Assembly: GCF_011064595.1 (NCBI RefSeq)
Contig: NZ_JAALJI010000042.1
Span: 1-34,198 of the forward strand
Source of the DNA: Paludisphaera soli
GTDB taxonomy: Bacteria > Planctomycetota > Planctomycetia > Isosphaerales > Isosphaeraceae
Length of the DNA stretch: 34,198 bases
Reading direction: 5' to 3'
Below the pieces are notes generated by a model that saw only the letters and a program-made list of their open reading frames with translations, was not told the origin of the DNA and did not search any database. This document shows positions 17,549 to 27,100 of the stretch, one piece after another. The position numbers and the translations under genes are program-made. Numbering within the stretch: the first letter of the stretch is position 1; each line of letters begins with the position of its first letter.

Positions 17549-18026
17549 AGGCCTTGCGATTTCTGTAGTTCATAGTGCGGTGACCGGCTGTACGACGATG
17601 TAATCGCGCCGCTTCCTTTTCACCCCTTCCGGGACTCGTCGGGGGCCGGCCGCTGCGGCGTCTCCGGCTACCAGTCGTGGCACCGTCACCCTGCGAAGTG
17701 AGCCGGGCGTGGATGTCGGTCGCGTCCTCGGGGTTGTCGCCGGTGCCGCCCGTCGACGCGGTCGTTCCGCCGCGCCTCTCCCGCCCTGCCTGGCGATGGG
17801 GCCCGCGGCCGGGATGGTCGCGGTCGGGGGGGCCCGTCCGCCGCGCCGTCTCGGGACGCGCGCCGAGGCCGCCGTTCGCGAAGTCCAGGCTGCCCTCCGG
17901 TCGGTCGGAGTTCGCCGCGGAGGCCGACGTCGGCTCGCACCATGGAACGGCCGCACCTTAGGCGGAGGCCGCGAACCTGGAGGACTGCTCTACGTGCATT
18001 TCGGGGCGTCCCCCTACAAAGGGGCC
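17549..18026. other. 478 bp without a supportable gene
   Basis: Arg-rich open frames cross it on both strands. The only sign of function is near its right end, where CAAAGGGG (about 18017-18024) serves as the likely RBS of the DUF1580-like gene. Confidence 0.45.
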
Positions 18027-18362
18027 ATGGCCGCCGCGCATCGCGGGGGCCGAGCCGAGGAGGAACTTGAAGTGGCCGAGCCCGAAGCCCCCCTGACGGT
18101 CGCCCAGGCGGCCAAGCTCTACCCCCGCGGGACTCATGTCAGCACGGTCATCCGGCACATCACCAAGGGCGTGAGGACGCCCGGGGGCGTGGTGAGGTTG
18201 GAGGCCTCCAGGATGGGCGGCCGCTGGACGACGACGGCCGCCGCGGTGGAACGTTTCCGGTCGGCGTGCACCACGGCCCGGATGCCGACCTCGCCGCCTT
18301 CCGCCCGGACGACGACCCAGGCGCAAGTGGCGGCGCACCTGGATGCCATCGGCTTCGGGTAG
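18027..18362 (+). CDS. DUF1580-like helix-turn-helix protein (111 aa)
   Basis: I choose ATG 18027 because an AAAGGGG element lies just upstream; the longer frame from 17709 is Arg-rich without a domain. The protein has PLTVAQAAKLYPRG, HVSTVIRHITKGV, VVRLEASRMGGRW and TTAAAVERFRSAC, the order expected of an excisionase-like winged helix in which a shape-reading helix is followed by a strand and a final helix. This resembles the planctomycete DUF1580 family as I recall it, often found beside integrases. It lies between two IS630 elements with no integrase directly adjacent, so it may be orphaned from the fragment at 19960-20302. Confidence 0.6.
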   Translation: MAAAHRGGRAEEELEVAEPEAPLTVAQAAKLYPRGTHVSTVIRHITKGVRTPGGVVRLEASRMGGRWTTTAAAVERFRSACTTARMPTSPPSARTTTQAQVAAHLDAIGFG

Positions 18363-18428
18363 AGCTCTGCCGCTCATCCTGGCGAACTTCCGCGAAAGGT
18401 CGTTGTACGCTTTTCATAGACCTGACAT

Positions 18429-18979
18429 CTAGCCTCCTATGCTCAGTAAGATGCACCCCGGCATCCGAAATGACATCGCAATCTTCGACGACCTTTGGGC
18501 GTGAACGCGTCGATCGAGCTGCCTCCAGAGGCCCTCGACGGTCCACTCGTCGGCCTTCCGCAGCAGGGCCTCGAGCTTGAAGGAGGCCTGCTCGATCGGG
18601 TTCGGATCGGGGCTGCACAGCGGTATATGCAGGAGCCGACAGCCCGCCTCCTCGATCGCCTCGCGGACGCATCGCCGCTTGTAGCACGACAGGTTGTCCA
18701 TGGCCACGACATCGCCGGGCAGCAGGGCCGGCCGGGTCGAGTCGCTGGGGCACGTAGGCCGCGAACGACTCTCCATTGATCGCCCCGTCGACCACGACCG
18801 GGGCGATCACCGCCGTCGGCCCGCAGGCCGGCGACGAACGTGGTCGTCTTCCAACGCCCGTGCGGTACGGCCACGACCGGCCGCACGACGCCGGGGGCCC
18901 GGCTCCGAGTCCGGCTCATGTTCGTGCTCGCCCAGGTCTCGTCGACGAACGCCAGGCGATTCGGGTCCAGCCCCGGCAT
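18429..18979 (-). pseudogene. IS630-type OrfB (DDE domain) with two frameshifts
   Basis: The first piece has MPGLDPNRLAFVDETWASTN (first Asp) and GRWKTTTFVAGLRADG. Near 18812 one extra base shifts to the frame with VIAPVVVDGAINGESFAAYV. Near 18745 a further shift leads to PALLPGDVVAMDNLSCYK (second Asp) and SPDPNPIEQASFKLEALLRK (catalytic Glu), ending at 18429. Put together these give a normal DDE_3 domain. Substitutions in otherwise conserved spots (for example SPDPNPIEQAS) also point to decay. Confidence 0.8.
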
Positions 18980-19028
18980 GGCCTCCCGGCAACGGTCGCG
19001 GGCCTGAAGGACGTCGGGGCGGTCCGGC

Positions 19029-19373
19029 TCAGCGGCCCTCAGAACTTTTTTGGGTCACGCCCAGGGCGTGGAAGGCCAGCCAGAGCGTGGAGATCCCAAG
19101 GTCCAGCCCGAGGCGGCGGCGGTGCTCCTCGAGCGTGGCCCGAGGGGCCTCGCGGGCTGAGACGCGGATGGCCTCGGCGTGCCCGGCACAATTCGGCGCC
19201 CGGCCGTACTTCTGCGCCCGCGGGGCGACCTCGCCGGTCTCGCGGCGACGCTGCTTCAGGCGGCGGGCCCAGTTGGGGCTGACGCCGTACTTGGAAGCCA
19301 TCTCGGCGGTCGGCAATCCGGCGTCGCAATCGGTGAGCACGCGCTTGCGGAGGTCGGCGGAGTAGGCTCTCAC
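19029..19373 (-). CDS. IS630-type OrfA (HTH part), fused to OrfB by -1 frameshift in the original element
   Basis: The likely start is GTG 19373 (V-R-A-Y-S-A-D-L-R-K-R-V-L). The helix-turn-helix is LPTAEMASKYGVSPNWARRL, followed by KQRRRETGEVAPRAQKYG and a second HTH (TLEEHRRRLGLDLGISTLWL). The stop at 19029 follows the slippery A6G at 19051-19045; the -1 frame continues K-K-V-L-R-A-A-E-P-D into OrfB. Confidence 0.7.
   Translation of the reverse strand: MRAYSADLRKRVLTDCDAGLPTAEMASKYGVSPNWARRLKQRRRETGEVAPRAQKYGRAPNCAGHAEAIRVSAREAPRATLEEHRRRLGLDLGISTLWLAFHALGVTQKSSEGR
19045..19051 (-). promoter_or_regulatory. -1 frameshift site of the second IS630-type element
   Basis: The minus strand reads CCAAAAAAGTT. 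Slipping one base back takes the ribosome from OrfA (Q-K-S-S-E-G-R-stop) into the OrfB frame. Confidence 0.6.
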
Positions 19374-19473
19374 GGCATGGCCCTCGGGTCGGCGATACCG
19401 CGAGATTGCCCGTCCCGTCAACAGGACGCTAGACCTTCGGGCAAATCGCTCTAAAGTTTGTAGCAGGGTCTAG

Positions 19474-19959
19474 ATGCGTCCGCAGGCTCCTCGCAAGGCC
19501 GTTCAAATGGTCGCGGAGTGACGCAAGTCGTCGCGGCGGCGTCTATCGGCCGTTTGGCAGCAATCCTGCACGAATCTGGTCGCCGGGCGAGGCTGTTGGT
19601 AGAGGCGGAGGATTGGCGGGTGGGGCGACCCGATAGAGGATCCCCCTCGCATCAACACGATCCGCCCCCCCCGGCAGGACGGCGAACGCCAGGGTCGGTC
19701 CGCCTTCGCCGCGAGGACTGCAGACGGCTACCGCTCGAGGCCGCCGTGAAGAATGGCGTTTGGAGCAGGCCGTCGCGCCCTCGACCCGGCCCCGGACGGC
19801 GGCCGTATCGATCAGGACCCTGGCCGTCATGTTGAAGAGGTTTACATATCCGGTTGGCGGAATAATCCTCGGGGCAGGGGGCGGAGCGACCTGGGTGGAA
19901 GACGGTATGGAAGCGGCCTATCTGGCTCACGTACCGGGCCTACAGGCTCACCGACTCTC
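19474..19959. other. 486 bp without a supportable gene
   Basis: A minus-strand frame at 19543-19830 starts MTARVLIDTAAVRGRVEGAT but has no domain or good end. The rest is composition-driven open frame. I see no gene here. Confidence 0.45.
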
Positions 19960-20302
19960 TTGGGCGGTGGGCGGCTCGATCAATTTTTTGGGCTCGGCGT
20001 CCCGGCTGGGCACGACGACCCGTCCGGCCTTGCGAAGCCCACGACCGTGCCGGTGCGTCGCCGTAGGCGAGGACGACTTCGGCGACGGATCGATCGCCGG
20101 GGTCGTCCCCCGACTGAGGCCCGGGCCGGTGGATCCTCCGGCCGCTGGACAACCCTTCCGCCACGAGCCGATCGTATTCGCCGCGTCTCTCGGGGGAGCC
20201 GTGGCGTCCCAGGTAGAAATCTCGACCCGAAAGGGTGACGACGGCCTGGCCGGACGGCCGGTGGAGGCGATAGGTGGGCGTTCGAATGCGGGCTCTCGAC
20301 AC
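19960..20302 (-). pseudogene. tyrosine-type integrase, N-terminal fragment
   Basis: GTG 20302 starts M-S-R-A-R-I-R-T-P-T-Y-R-L-H-R-P-S-G-Q-A followed by VVTLSGRDFYLGRHGSPERR, EYDRLVAEGL and SVAEVVLAY. This is the arm-binding N-terminus of a common planctomycete phage-type integrase. After about residue 80 the sequence loses the family pattern, and the core-binding and catalytic domains (R...HxxR...Y) are missing. It is a relic of an integrative element. Confidence 0.7.
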
Positions 20303-20432
20303 GGCGAGATCTTCTGAATCCGATAACTACCGGCTTTCGGATCAGTCAGGCCGCACCACCCCAGGTGGGGCGGGTATCCGTAAGTACGAATTCAGGAGGT
20401 GCTTGAGCGAGTGGCTGGGGTGGGGCTCGAAT

Positions 20433-20732
20433 TCACGACCGACGCATTAACCTGACCTGAAGCGTCGGGTGAAAGCCTTTGACGTGGACTACCTCGTCGG
20501 GATCGAGCTGGATGCGGTCGTGCCGCCGAGGCCCCGGCCCCCCCCCTCGCTGGCGACCCGAGGGCTTGCACGGCAGCGCCGGCCTCGGATGCAGCGGATC
20601 GCTCGACGACGGCCGCGACGAGTTCGACGAGCTCCGATTCAGGCGAGCTTTCAGCTCGGCGATCCGGGCGTCCTGCGACGCGATACGGGCCTCGAACGCG
20701 GCGACAACCGCGTCCAAGGCGGCCTGGGCCAC
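20433..20732 (-). pseudogene. IS66-type transposase (TnpC) N-terminal fragment
   Basis: The minus-strand frame has a coiled-coil start (VVAAFEARIASQDARIAEL), LNRSSSNSSRPSSSDPLH and PSGRQRGGGPGPRRHDRIQL, the IS66 N-terminal/zinc-finger linker region (normally SSNSSKPPSSD ... GxRGGQPGHKG). The zinc-finger cysteines and DDE core are absent. Upstream of its start, stops appear in frame. Confidence 0.72.
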
Positions 20733-21173
20733 CGGCCGGATCGCGACCTATGTCGCCTACTGCGTGCACTGCGGACACTTCATGTCTCGAAGATGCTCAG
20801 GCCGACCATGGCCGGTCAAATAGCAGCCCGTGAACGGGTACCTTCGAAAGGCGAGACGAAAAGCTGCTTTATTGGTCATTTGCGACCCGCGGCGGGGCCG
20901 CCCATCACACGCTCGCCGTGAATCCCCAGGGCAGAAAACCGAGATCCATATGCGAGGAGCTATCGGGAGGTAAGTCCCGGCCTGTTCTCAAGCGATTGAC
21001 AAATGACGCGAAGACTCGTGAAAAGAGCCGTTAGGACCTGGCGTAATGCTTGGTGTCAATGTACGATGGCCGCCTCAATGTAGCCAGGTGCGCACCCCGA
21101 CGAAGGGGTGGGCGAGGGACGGCCAACCCACCGGGCTGCCTCCCCTTACAATCACCGAAGCAGGACCCCCCCG
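20733..21173. other. intergenic region upstream of the giant gene
   Basis: No gene is seen. The stretch is less GC-rich than its surroundings and includes a TTGACA at 20996-21001. It is the likely site of the promoter and 5' leader of the giant gene. Confidence 0.5.
20996..21024 (+). promoter_or_regulatory. possible promoter of the giant gene
   Basis: A perfect TTGACA (20996-21001) is followed after 17 bp by TGAAAA (21019-21024), a poor -10. It lies about 150 nt before the start codon. Weak evidence. Confidence 0.2.
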
Positions 21174-24100
21174 ATGCCGGGTACTCCCGAAAGAGACGGT
21201 CTGTCTAGCGATCGACGTCGGCATCCGGGCCGCCCCAGGAAGTCGTGGAGGTCCCGTCGCCTCAAAATGGGGGCCGAGCCGCTCGAAAGGCGGGTCCTGC
21301 TGCACCAGTCCCCCTGGACACGGTGGGGGGACCCCGCGCCCGAGCTCGCGGCATGGGTCGAGGCTCGCAAGGCTCCGGCCGAAATCGGAGCGTCGCCGGC
21401 CATCCGCTGGCGGCCCCGGTCCGGGCCGGTCGGCGAGGCGTCCCGGGTGCCGGGTGAAGCGGGCTCGACGACCTCCACCACCTTCACTCTGATGGCGCGC
21501 CGGACGTCGTCCCGTAACGAGGTCGGCCTGTTCCTCGTCGACGACGCGAGCGGGCGGATCGGCGGCTTGCGGCCCGGCGACCGGGGCTACGCCGCCGCGG
21601 CGCTGGCCCGCGGGCAGGTCCTCTTCGGACGCAGTCAGGACGCGGGTGCCGTCGCCCAGCTTGAGCTGCCCGGCGGCTCTTACTTCGGGACGTACCTGGT
21701 CCGGGACGGGAGTCGGGAGGCGTACCTGGCCCGGGGCGGAGGGCGCCGCACGGGCCGGAAGCCGATGGTCTTCCTGTCGTTCGCGGCCGCCAACCCGGAC
21801 CGCTTTGCTCATGTGCGCCGGCCCGCCGCCGACGTGCTCGCCATGGAGGACCGGTGGCGGGGCGGGGATCGGGACTTCGACGACGCAGTGATTCGGATGG
21901 CCTTCGCGGTCCGGCCCGGGGGCGGTGACGGGCCCGAAAGCCCCGGGACGAACCTGGCTCCCGTAATCCGGATCGAGGGCCCGGCCGATGGTGGGGCGTT
22001 CAACCGGAACTTCACGATTGCCGGAACCGCGCGCGATGATGGCGAGCTGAGGGCGGTCGACGGCAGGCTGATCGGCCCCGCCGGGGAGGCGACGCCCGTG
22101 CTCGCCTCCCTGGATGCAGCGACAGGCGCGTTTTCCATAGCGACCTCGTTCCGCACCGACGGCACCGAGGACGGCCGTTACACGGCGAGGCTGATCGCGA
22201 GGGATGACCGAGGTCTGGAATCGCCCCCCGCCGAACTCGGCTTCACGCTCGACACCCTGGCCCCGGTGCTGTCCCTCACGCAGTCCCCCGGCCCTTCGCC
22301 GGTCGGGGTGCCTCCTATCTTCACGGGGATAGCGACCGACGGCCTTTCGGGCGTGCGACGCGTGCAGGTACAGCTCGACGGCGGCGAGCCCCGGGACCTC
22401 CCGATCGATTCGACGGGGCGGTTCTCCTATGAGCCGGCCCTTCGCCTCGACGGCGGGGATGATGGGCTACACTGGGTCCGCTTCATCGCCACCGACGCGG
22501 CCGGCAACGATTCCCTCCCGATCGACGGCTCGTTCACCCTGATCGCGGCCCCCTCGGGAACGGTGCAGGTCGGGCTCGCCCCCAGCTCCGACTCGGGGGT
22601 CGTCGGGGATCTCAGGACGACTTACGGCCGCGTGCTTCTCGTCGGACGCGCTTCGCCGACCTCGCGAGTGCGCCTGCCGAACCTCGATCGGGAGACGGTC
22701 GCGGACGCCGCCGGCGTCTTCCGCTTCCCGGACGTCTCGCTCTTACCCGGCGAGAATCGATTCGTCTTCGTGGCGCACAGCTCCGCCGGGGACGGCTCGA
22801 CCGTCGCCGTCACCATCGTCCGCGAGCCGACGAGCGGCCCGCCCCAGGCCGATCCGGTCGTCCTCTGGAACCGCATCACGCTCGAGGCCATCGCGGCCGA
22901 AGCTGTGAGCCCCCCAGTCGCCTCGCGAGCTTTGGCGATGGTGCAGGCGGCCGTCCTGGACGCGGTGAACGCCGTGGACGGCGTGCGCGGGGAGTACGTC
23001 ACCCTCCAGCCAACGGGCGAGACCTCGGTGGCGGCGGCCGTCTCGGGCGCGGCACACCGGATCCTCGAGCATCTATTCCCGGCACGCATCGCGACATTCG
23101 ACGCGACCCTGGCGGCTTCGCTGGCGGACCTTCCCAACGGCCCCGGCAAGGCCAACGGGCTGGCCGTCGGCCGGTCGGTCGCCGACGCGATCGTCGCTTG
23201 GCGGTCCGAGGACGGCGCGACTCGCTACGTCGAGGCTCCTTCGGACGACACGTTGGGCCGTTGGCGACCGACCCTGCCGGCTTTCGTCGAGGCGGTGACC
23301 CCCCAGTGGGGCCGGCTCGAGCCGTTCGTCTTGACGACCGCGGATCAAGTCCAACTCCCAGGACCGCCCGACCTCGCCTCGTCTCGCTACGCGGCCGACA
23401 TCCTCCAGGTTCAGGAACTGGGCCGGATCGACAGCGCCACGCGCACGGCCGAGCAGACCGAGATCGCCCGGTTCTGGGCCGACCCGCTCGGCACCTATAC
23501 GCCGCCCGGCCGGTGGAACCAGATCGCGCAGGAGGTGGCCCTGGCCCAGGGCAACAGCATCTCGGCGAACGCCAGGCTGTTCGCGATGCTGGGGATTGCC
23601 CTGGCGGACGCGGCGATCGCGTGCTGGGACGTGAAGTACGAGACGAGCTTCTGGCGGCCGATCACCGCGATCCGCGAGGCCGACGTGGACGGCAATCCGC
23701 TGACCACGGCCGACCCGGGCTGGGCTCCCCTCATCACGACGCCGGCCTTCCCGGAATACGTCTCGGGCCACAGCGCGTTCAGCGCCGCGGCGGCGACGAT
23801 CCTCACGTCCGCGCTGGGCGGCGTCGGCTTCGCGACGACGTCCCCAAGCCTCACGGGGGTCCGGCGCTCGTACGCCGACTTCTGGGACGCGGCCGACGAG
23901 GCGGCCAGCAGCCGGATCTACGGCGGGATCCACTATGCCTTCTCGGTCGAGGACGGCCTGACGCTCGGCCGCCAGATCGGGGATTACGCGCTGGAGCAGT
24001 TCACCACGGACGACCGGCAGCCGCCACGCCTGCTGGTCGACGGCCCCGCCTCGGGCGCCGTCTTCCGCGACGCCCCGATCCTGACCGGCCGGGTGAACGA

Positions 24101-27100
24101 CGCGGTCAGCGGCCCGGCCTCGCTCGCCGCGTCGGTCGACGGCGCGGCCCCTGCGCCCGTGCCGTTCGACCCAATCACGGGATCATTCCGATTCCAGGCG
24201 GCGTTTGTCGCGGGAGGTGCCGCCGACGGTGCGCATACGATCCGCCTGGTCGCAGCCGACCATGCGGGCAACACCTCCGCGCCGCTGGAGTGGCGGTTCG
24301 TCCTCGACACGCTCGCCCCCGCGATCAGCCTGACGTCTCCGGCCCACGGCTCGGAGGTCCAGGGCTCGATCCGCCTGACCGGCGTCGCAGACCCGCAAGG
24401 GTCCAGCCTGGTGCAACTCGCCTACTCGCTCGACGGCGGCACCTCGACGGCCGTACCCTTCGCCGCCGCGACGGGCGCGTTCGACGCGACGATCGACCTC
24501 CAGCGCCTCTCCGCCGGCGCCCACACGCTCGAACTGCGCGGCGTGGACGCCGCGGGGAACGTCTCCACGCGTGTCGTGCCGCTGACCGTCACGCGGGCGT
24601 CGACCCCCACCGTGGCCCGGGCCGAGCCCCAGGGCGGCTCCGTCGACGTGGGGACGACGTTCCGGCCCAGGGTGACCTTCAATCGGCCGATCGACGCGAC
24701 GACCCTGAGCGAGGCGAACTTCTACGCCTCCTACAGCGGCCGTAAGCTCCCCATGACGATCGTCCCGGCGAGCGACGGCTCGTTCGCCTGGCTCTTCCCC
24801 CGCGAGCCGATGCCGGGCTCGGCCTCCATCACGCTGACGGTCGACGGCTCGACGATTCGGGCGTCCGACGGCGCCCTCCTCGACGCCGCGGGCAGCGGCC
24901 AGCCGGGCAGCCGCCTCGAACTCCGGTTCACCACCGTCTCGAGGACGAACGTCCCCGGCACGGTGATCGCCGGCGTCGTGGTCGATCCGGGACCCGACCG
25001 GGCACCGATGACCCTCGACGACACCCGCCCGGGCCCGGACGGCCTGCTCGGGACCGGCGACGACGTCTACCTCCGGCCGATCGCCGGCGCCTCGGTGTTC
25101 ATCCTGGGGCGGGAGGACGTGGTAGTCCTCACCGACGCTCAGGGCCGCTTCCGCTTTGACGCGGTGCCGGTCGGCAGCGTCAAGCTGGCCATCGACGGCC
25201 GCACCGCCACCAACGTCCCGGCCGGGGTGTTCTTCCCGGAGATGGTGATGGACCTGGTCGTCCAGCCCGGCCGGGTGAACACCGTGATGGGCACGATGGG
25301 CGACTCGACCCGCGCCGCCGCGCTGGCCGACGTCACGGGCGTGTACCTCCCCCGCCTGTTCCAGAGCATCCTCCAGCCGGTCGGCGGCACCGCGCCGGTC
25401 ACGATCGGGGCGATCGCCGCCGCTGCCCCGGAACTGACGCCCGAGCAGCGGTCGAACCTCCGCCTGGTGGTCCCGCCTGACAGCCTGATCGGCCTCGACG
25501 GCCGCAAGCTCGCCTCCGCCCAGATCGGGATCAGCACCGTCCCGGCCGAGTTGGTGCGCGACATGCTGCCCCCGGGCGTGCTCCAGCACACCTTCGACGT
25601 GACGATCCAGGCCCCCGGGGTCAGCACGTTCGCTGCGCCGGTGCCGATCACATTCCCGAACGTCTTCAACGCCCCCCCCGGCACGAAGCTCAACTTCCTG
25701 AGCTTCGACCACACCACCGGCCGCCTCGTGATCGAAGGGACCGTCACCGTCTCGCCCGACGGCAAGAGCGCCACTACCGACCCGGGCATGGGCGTCATCC
25801 ATCCCGGTTGGCACGGGATGGGTGCGGAGGGGAGCGAAGGAGATGGCGGGGACGATGACGGCGGGGGGTGCAAATGCGGAGGCGGAGGTAACAGCGGCGG
25901 CGGAGGTAACAGCGGCGACGAGGAGGCACCTCCCTTTGTCAAAGAGAGCCTCCCTCTTATTTCCGGGTTGGTCCCTTCCTGGAAAGCCAAGCAGTTTGCC
26001 ATCCTCGAAGATGGGACCACCCACGTCGGCGACCAGGCCGGTGCTTTCACGGTCCTCGTCCAACCACCTCCCAGGGACCAGGGCGACGGCTCGGGCGGCG
26101 CACCCGAGTGTCCGCCTGACGACCCGACGCCGCGAGTCGTCAGGCGGATCTTGGAAGTGGATGCTTCCGGCCCGCTCGGTGATTTCCTGGAAATCGACGG
26201 GCCATACCCCTTCAAGGACCGGATCCAAATCGAGGTGAGCGTGGGCAAGGACCCGGTCAAGTACTCCCTCAAACCTCTATCCCTTGGGGAGATGCGCGCC
26301 CGTCGGGGCCGACATTGGGAGGAGAACACGCTCTACGGGGGGACGCTCCGCATCAAGATCAAGGACGAGATGTCCGACGGGTCGACCCAGACTTTGTTCG
26401 ATAACGAGGAATATTTCTATCGGTTCGTGGAGGCGACGGACGACGATCCCGGCGATCATCTCGTCAATTTCCCCAAGGCGGTGGCCGGGGTTCAAAGGCG
26501 AATTCCTTTCGACATCGTGGCAGACAAAAGCAGCAACCCGATTTTTCTGCCTGTAGGACCTTTCGGCTTGGAGAACGACTTTGACTTTGTCGTCTCTTTG
26601 AACCCCACCGGGACCACCAATGACGGAATGCTGGAGTTCTACGGCGCCGACGGTGTCAGGATAGGTCTGGAAAGCCTCAGGCAGATTGGCGCGCAACCTC
26701 TGCGTGTTGGCATCGACATCTCGCAACTCGCTCGGGAGCTTGAGGATGCAAAACTGATCGATCTCGGAGTCAATTATACGCAGCTCTCAAACGACATCAT
26801 CTCAACCGTCAAGAGTATCCTCGGGACCATCCCAGGGTCGTCGCAGATCGTTCAAATCGTGCCGGCCGGTACGGGGGGGCGGGACTTAACGTTTTCCCGG
26901 ACGCTCGGACAAGAGGGCTCTACGGGGATCACGAACCCGCTCGCCGCCTTACGGCTGATCCAGCAGCGGAGCAATACCCAGAGCAAATACGCCTCCATCT
27001 TCGCCATGAGCAAGGTCATCGGGCCCGAGCTCTCGGGGGAGATTGTCATCGACATTGGAAAGGTTCTGCAAACGCTACGATCGCCATTCGGCGACCCATT

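Larger units (their letters stand above)
18430..19473 (-). mobile_element. second IS630-type insertion sequence, decayed
   Basis: The right end begins CTAGACCCTGCTACAAACTT on the minus strand (from about 19473). The left end near 18430 also starts with CTAG but matches poorly beyond that. Inside are OrfA and OrfB of an IS630-family transposase joined by an A6G slippery site. OrfB has two single-base frameshifts. Borders are approximate. Confidence 0.65.

Noticed and set aside
19543-19830. Minus-strand 95-aa frame MTARVLIDTAAVRGRVEGAT
   Set aside because: No RBS, no recognised family and no conserved neighbour; left in the gap entry.
24183-26228. 681-codon open frame on the minus strand within the giant gene
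   Set aside because: Composition is Arg/Gly/Asp/Val-rich with no start signal or motif, and the plus strand codes for recognisable domains throughout.
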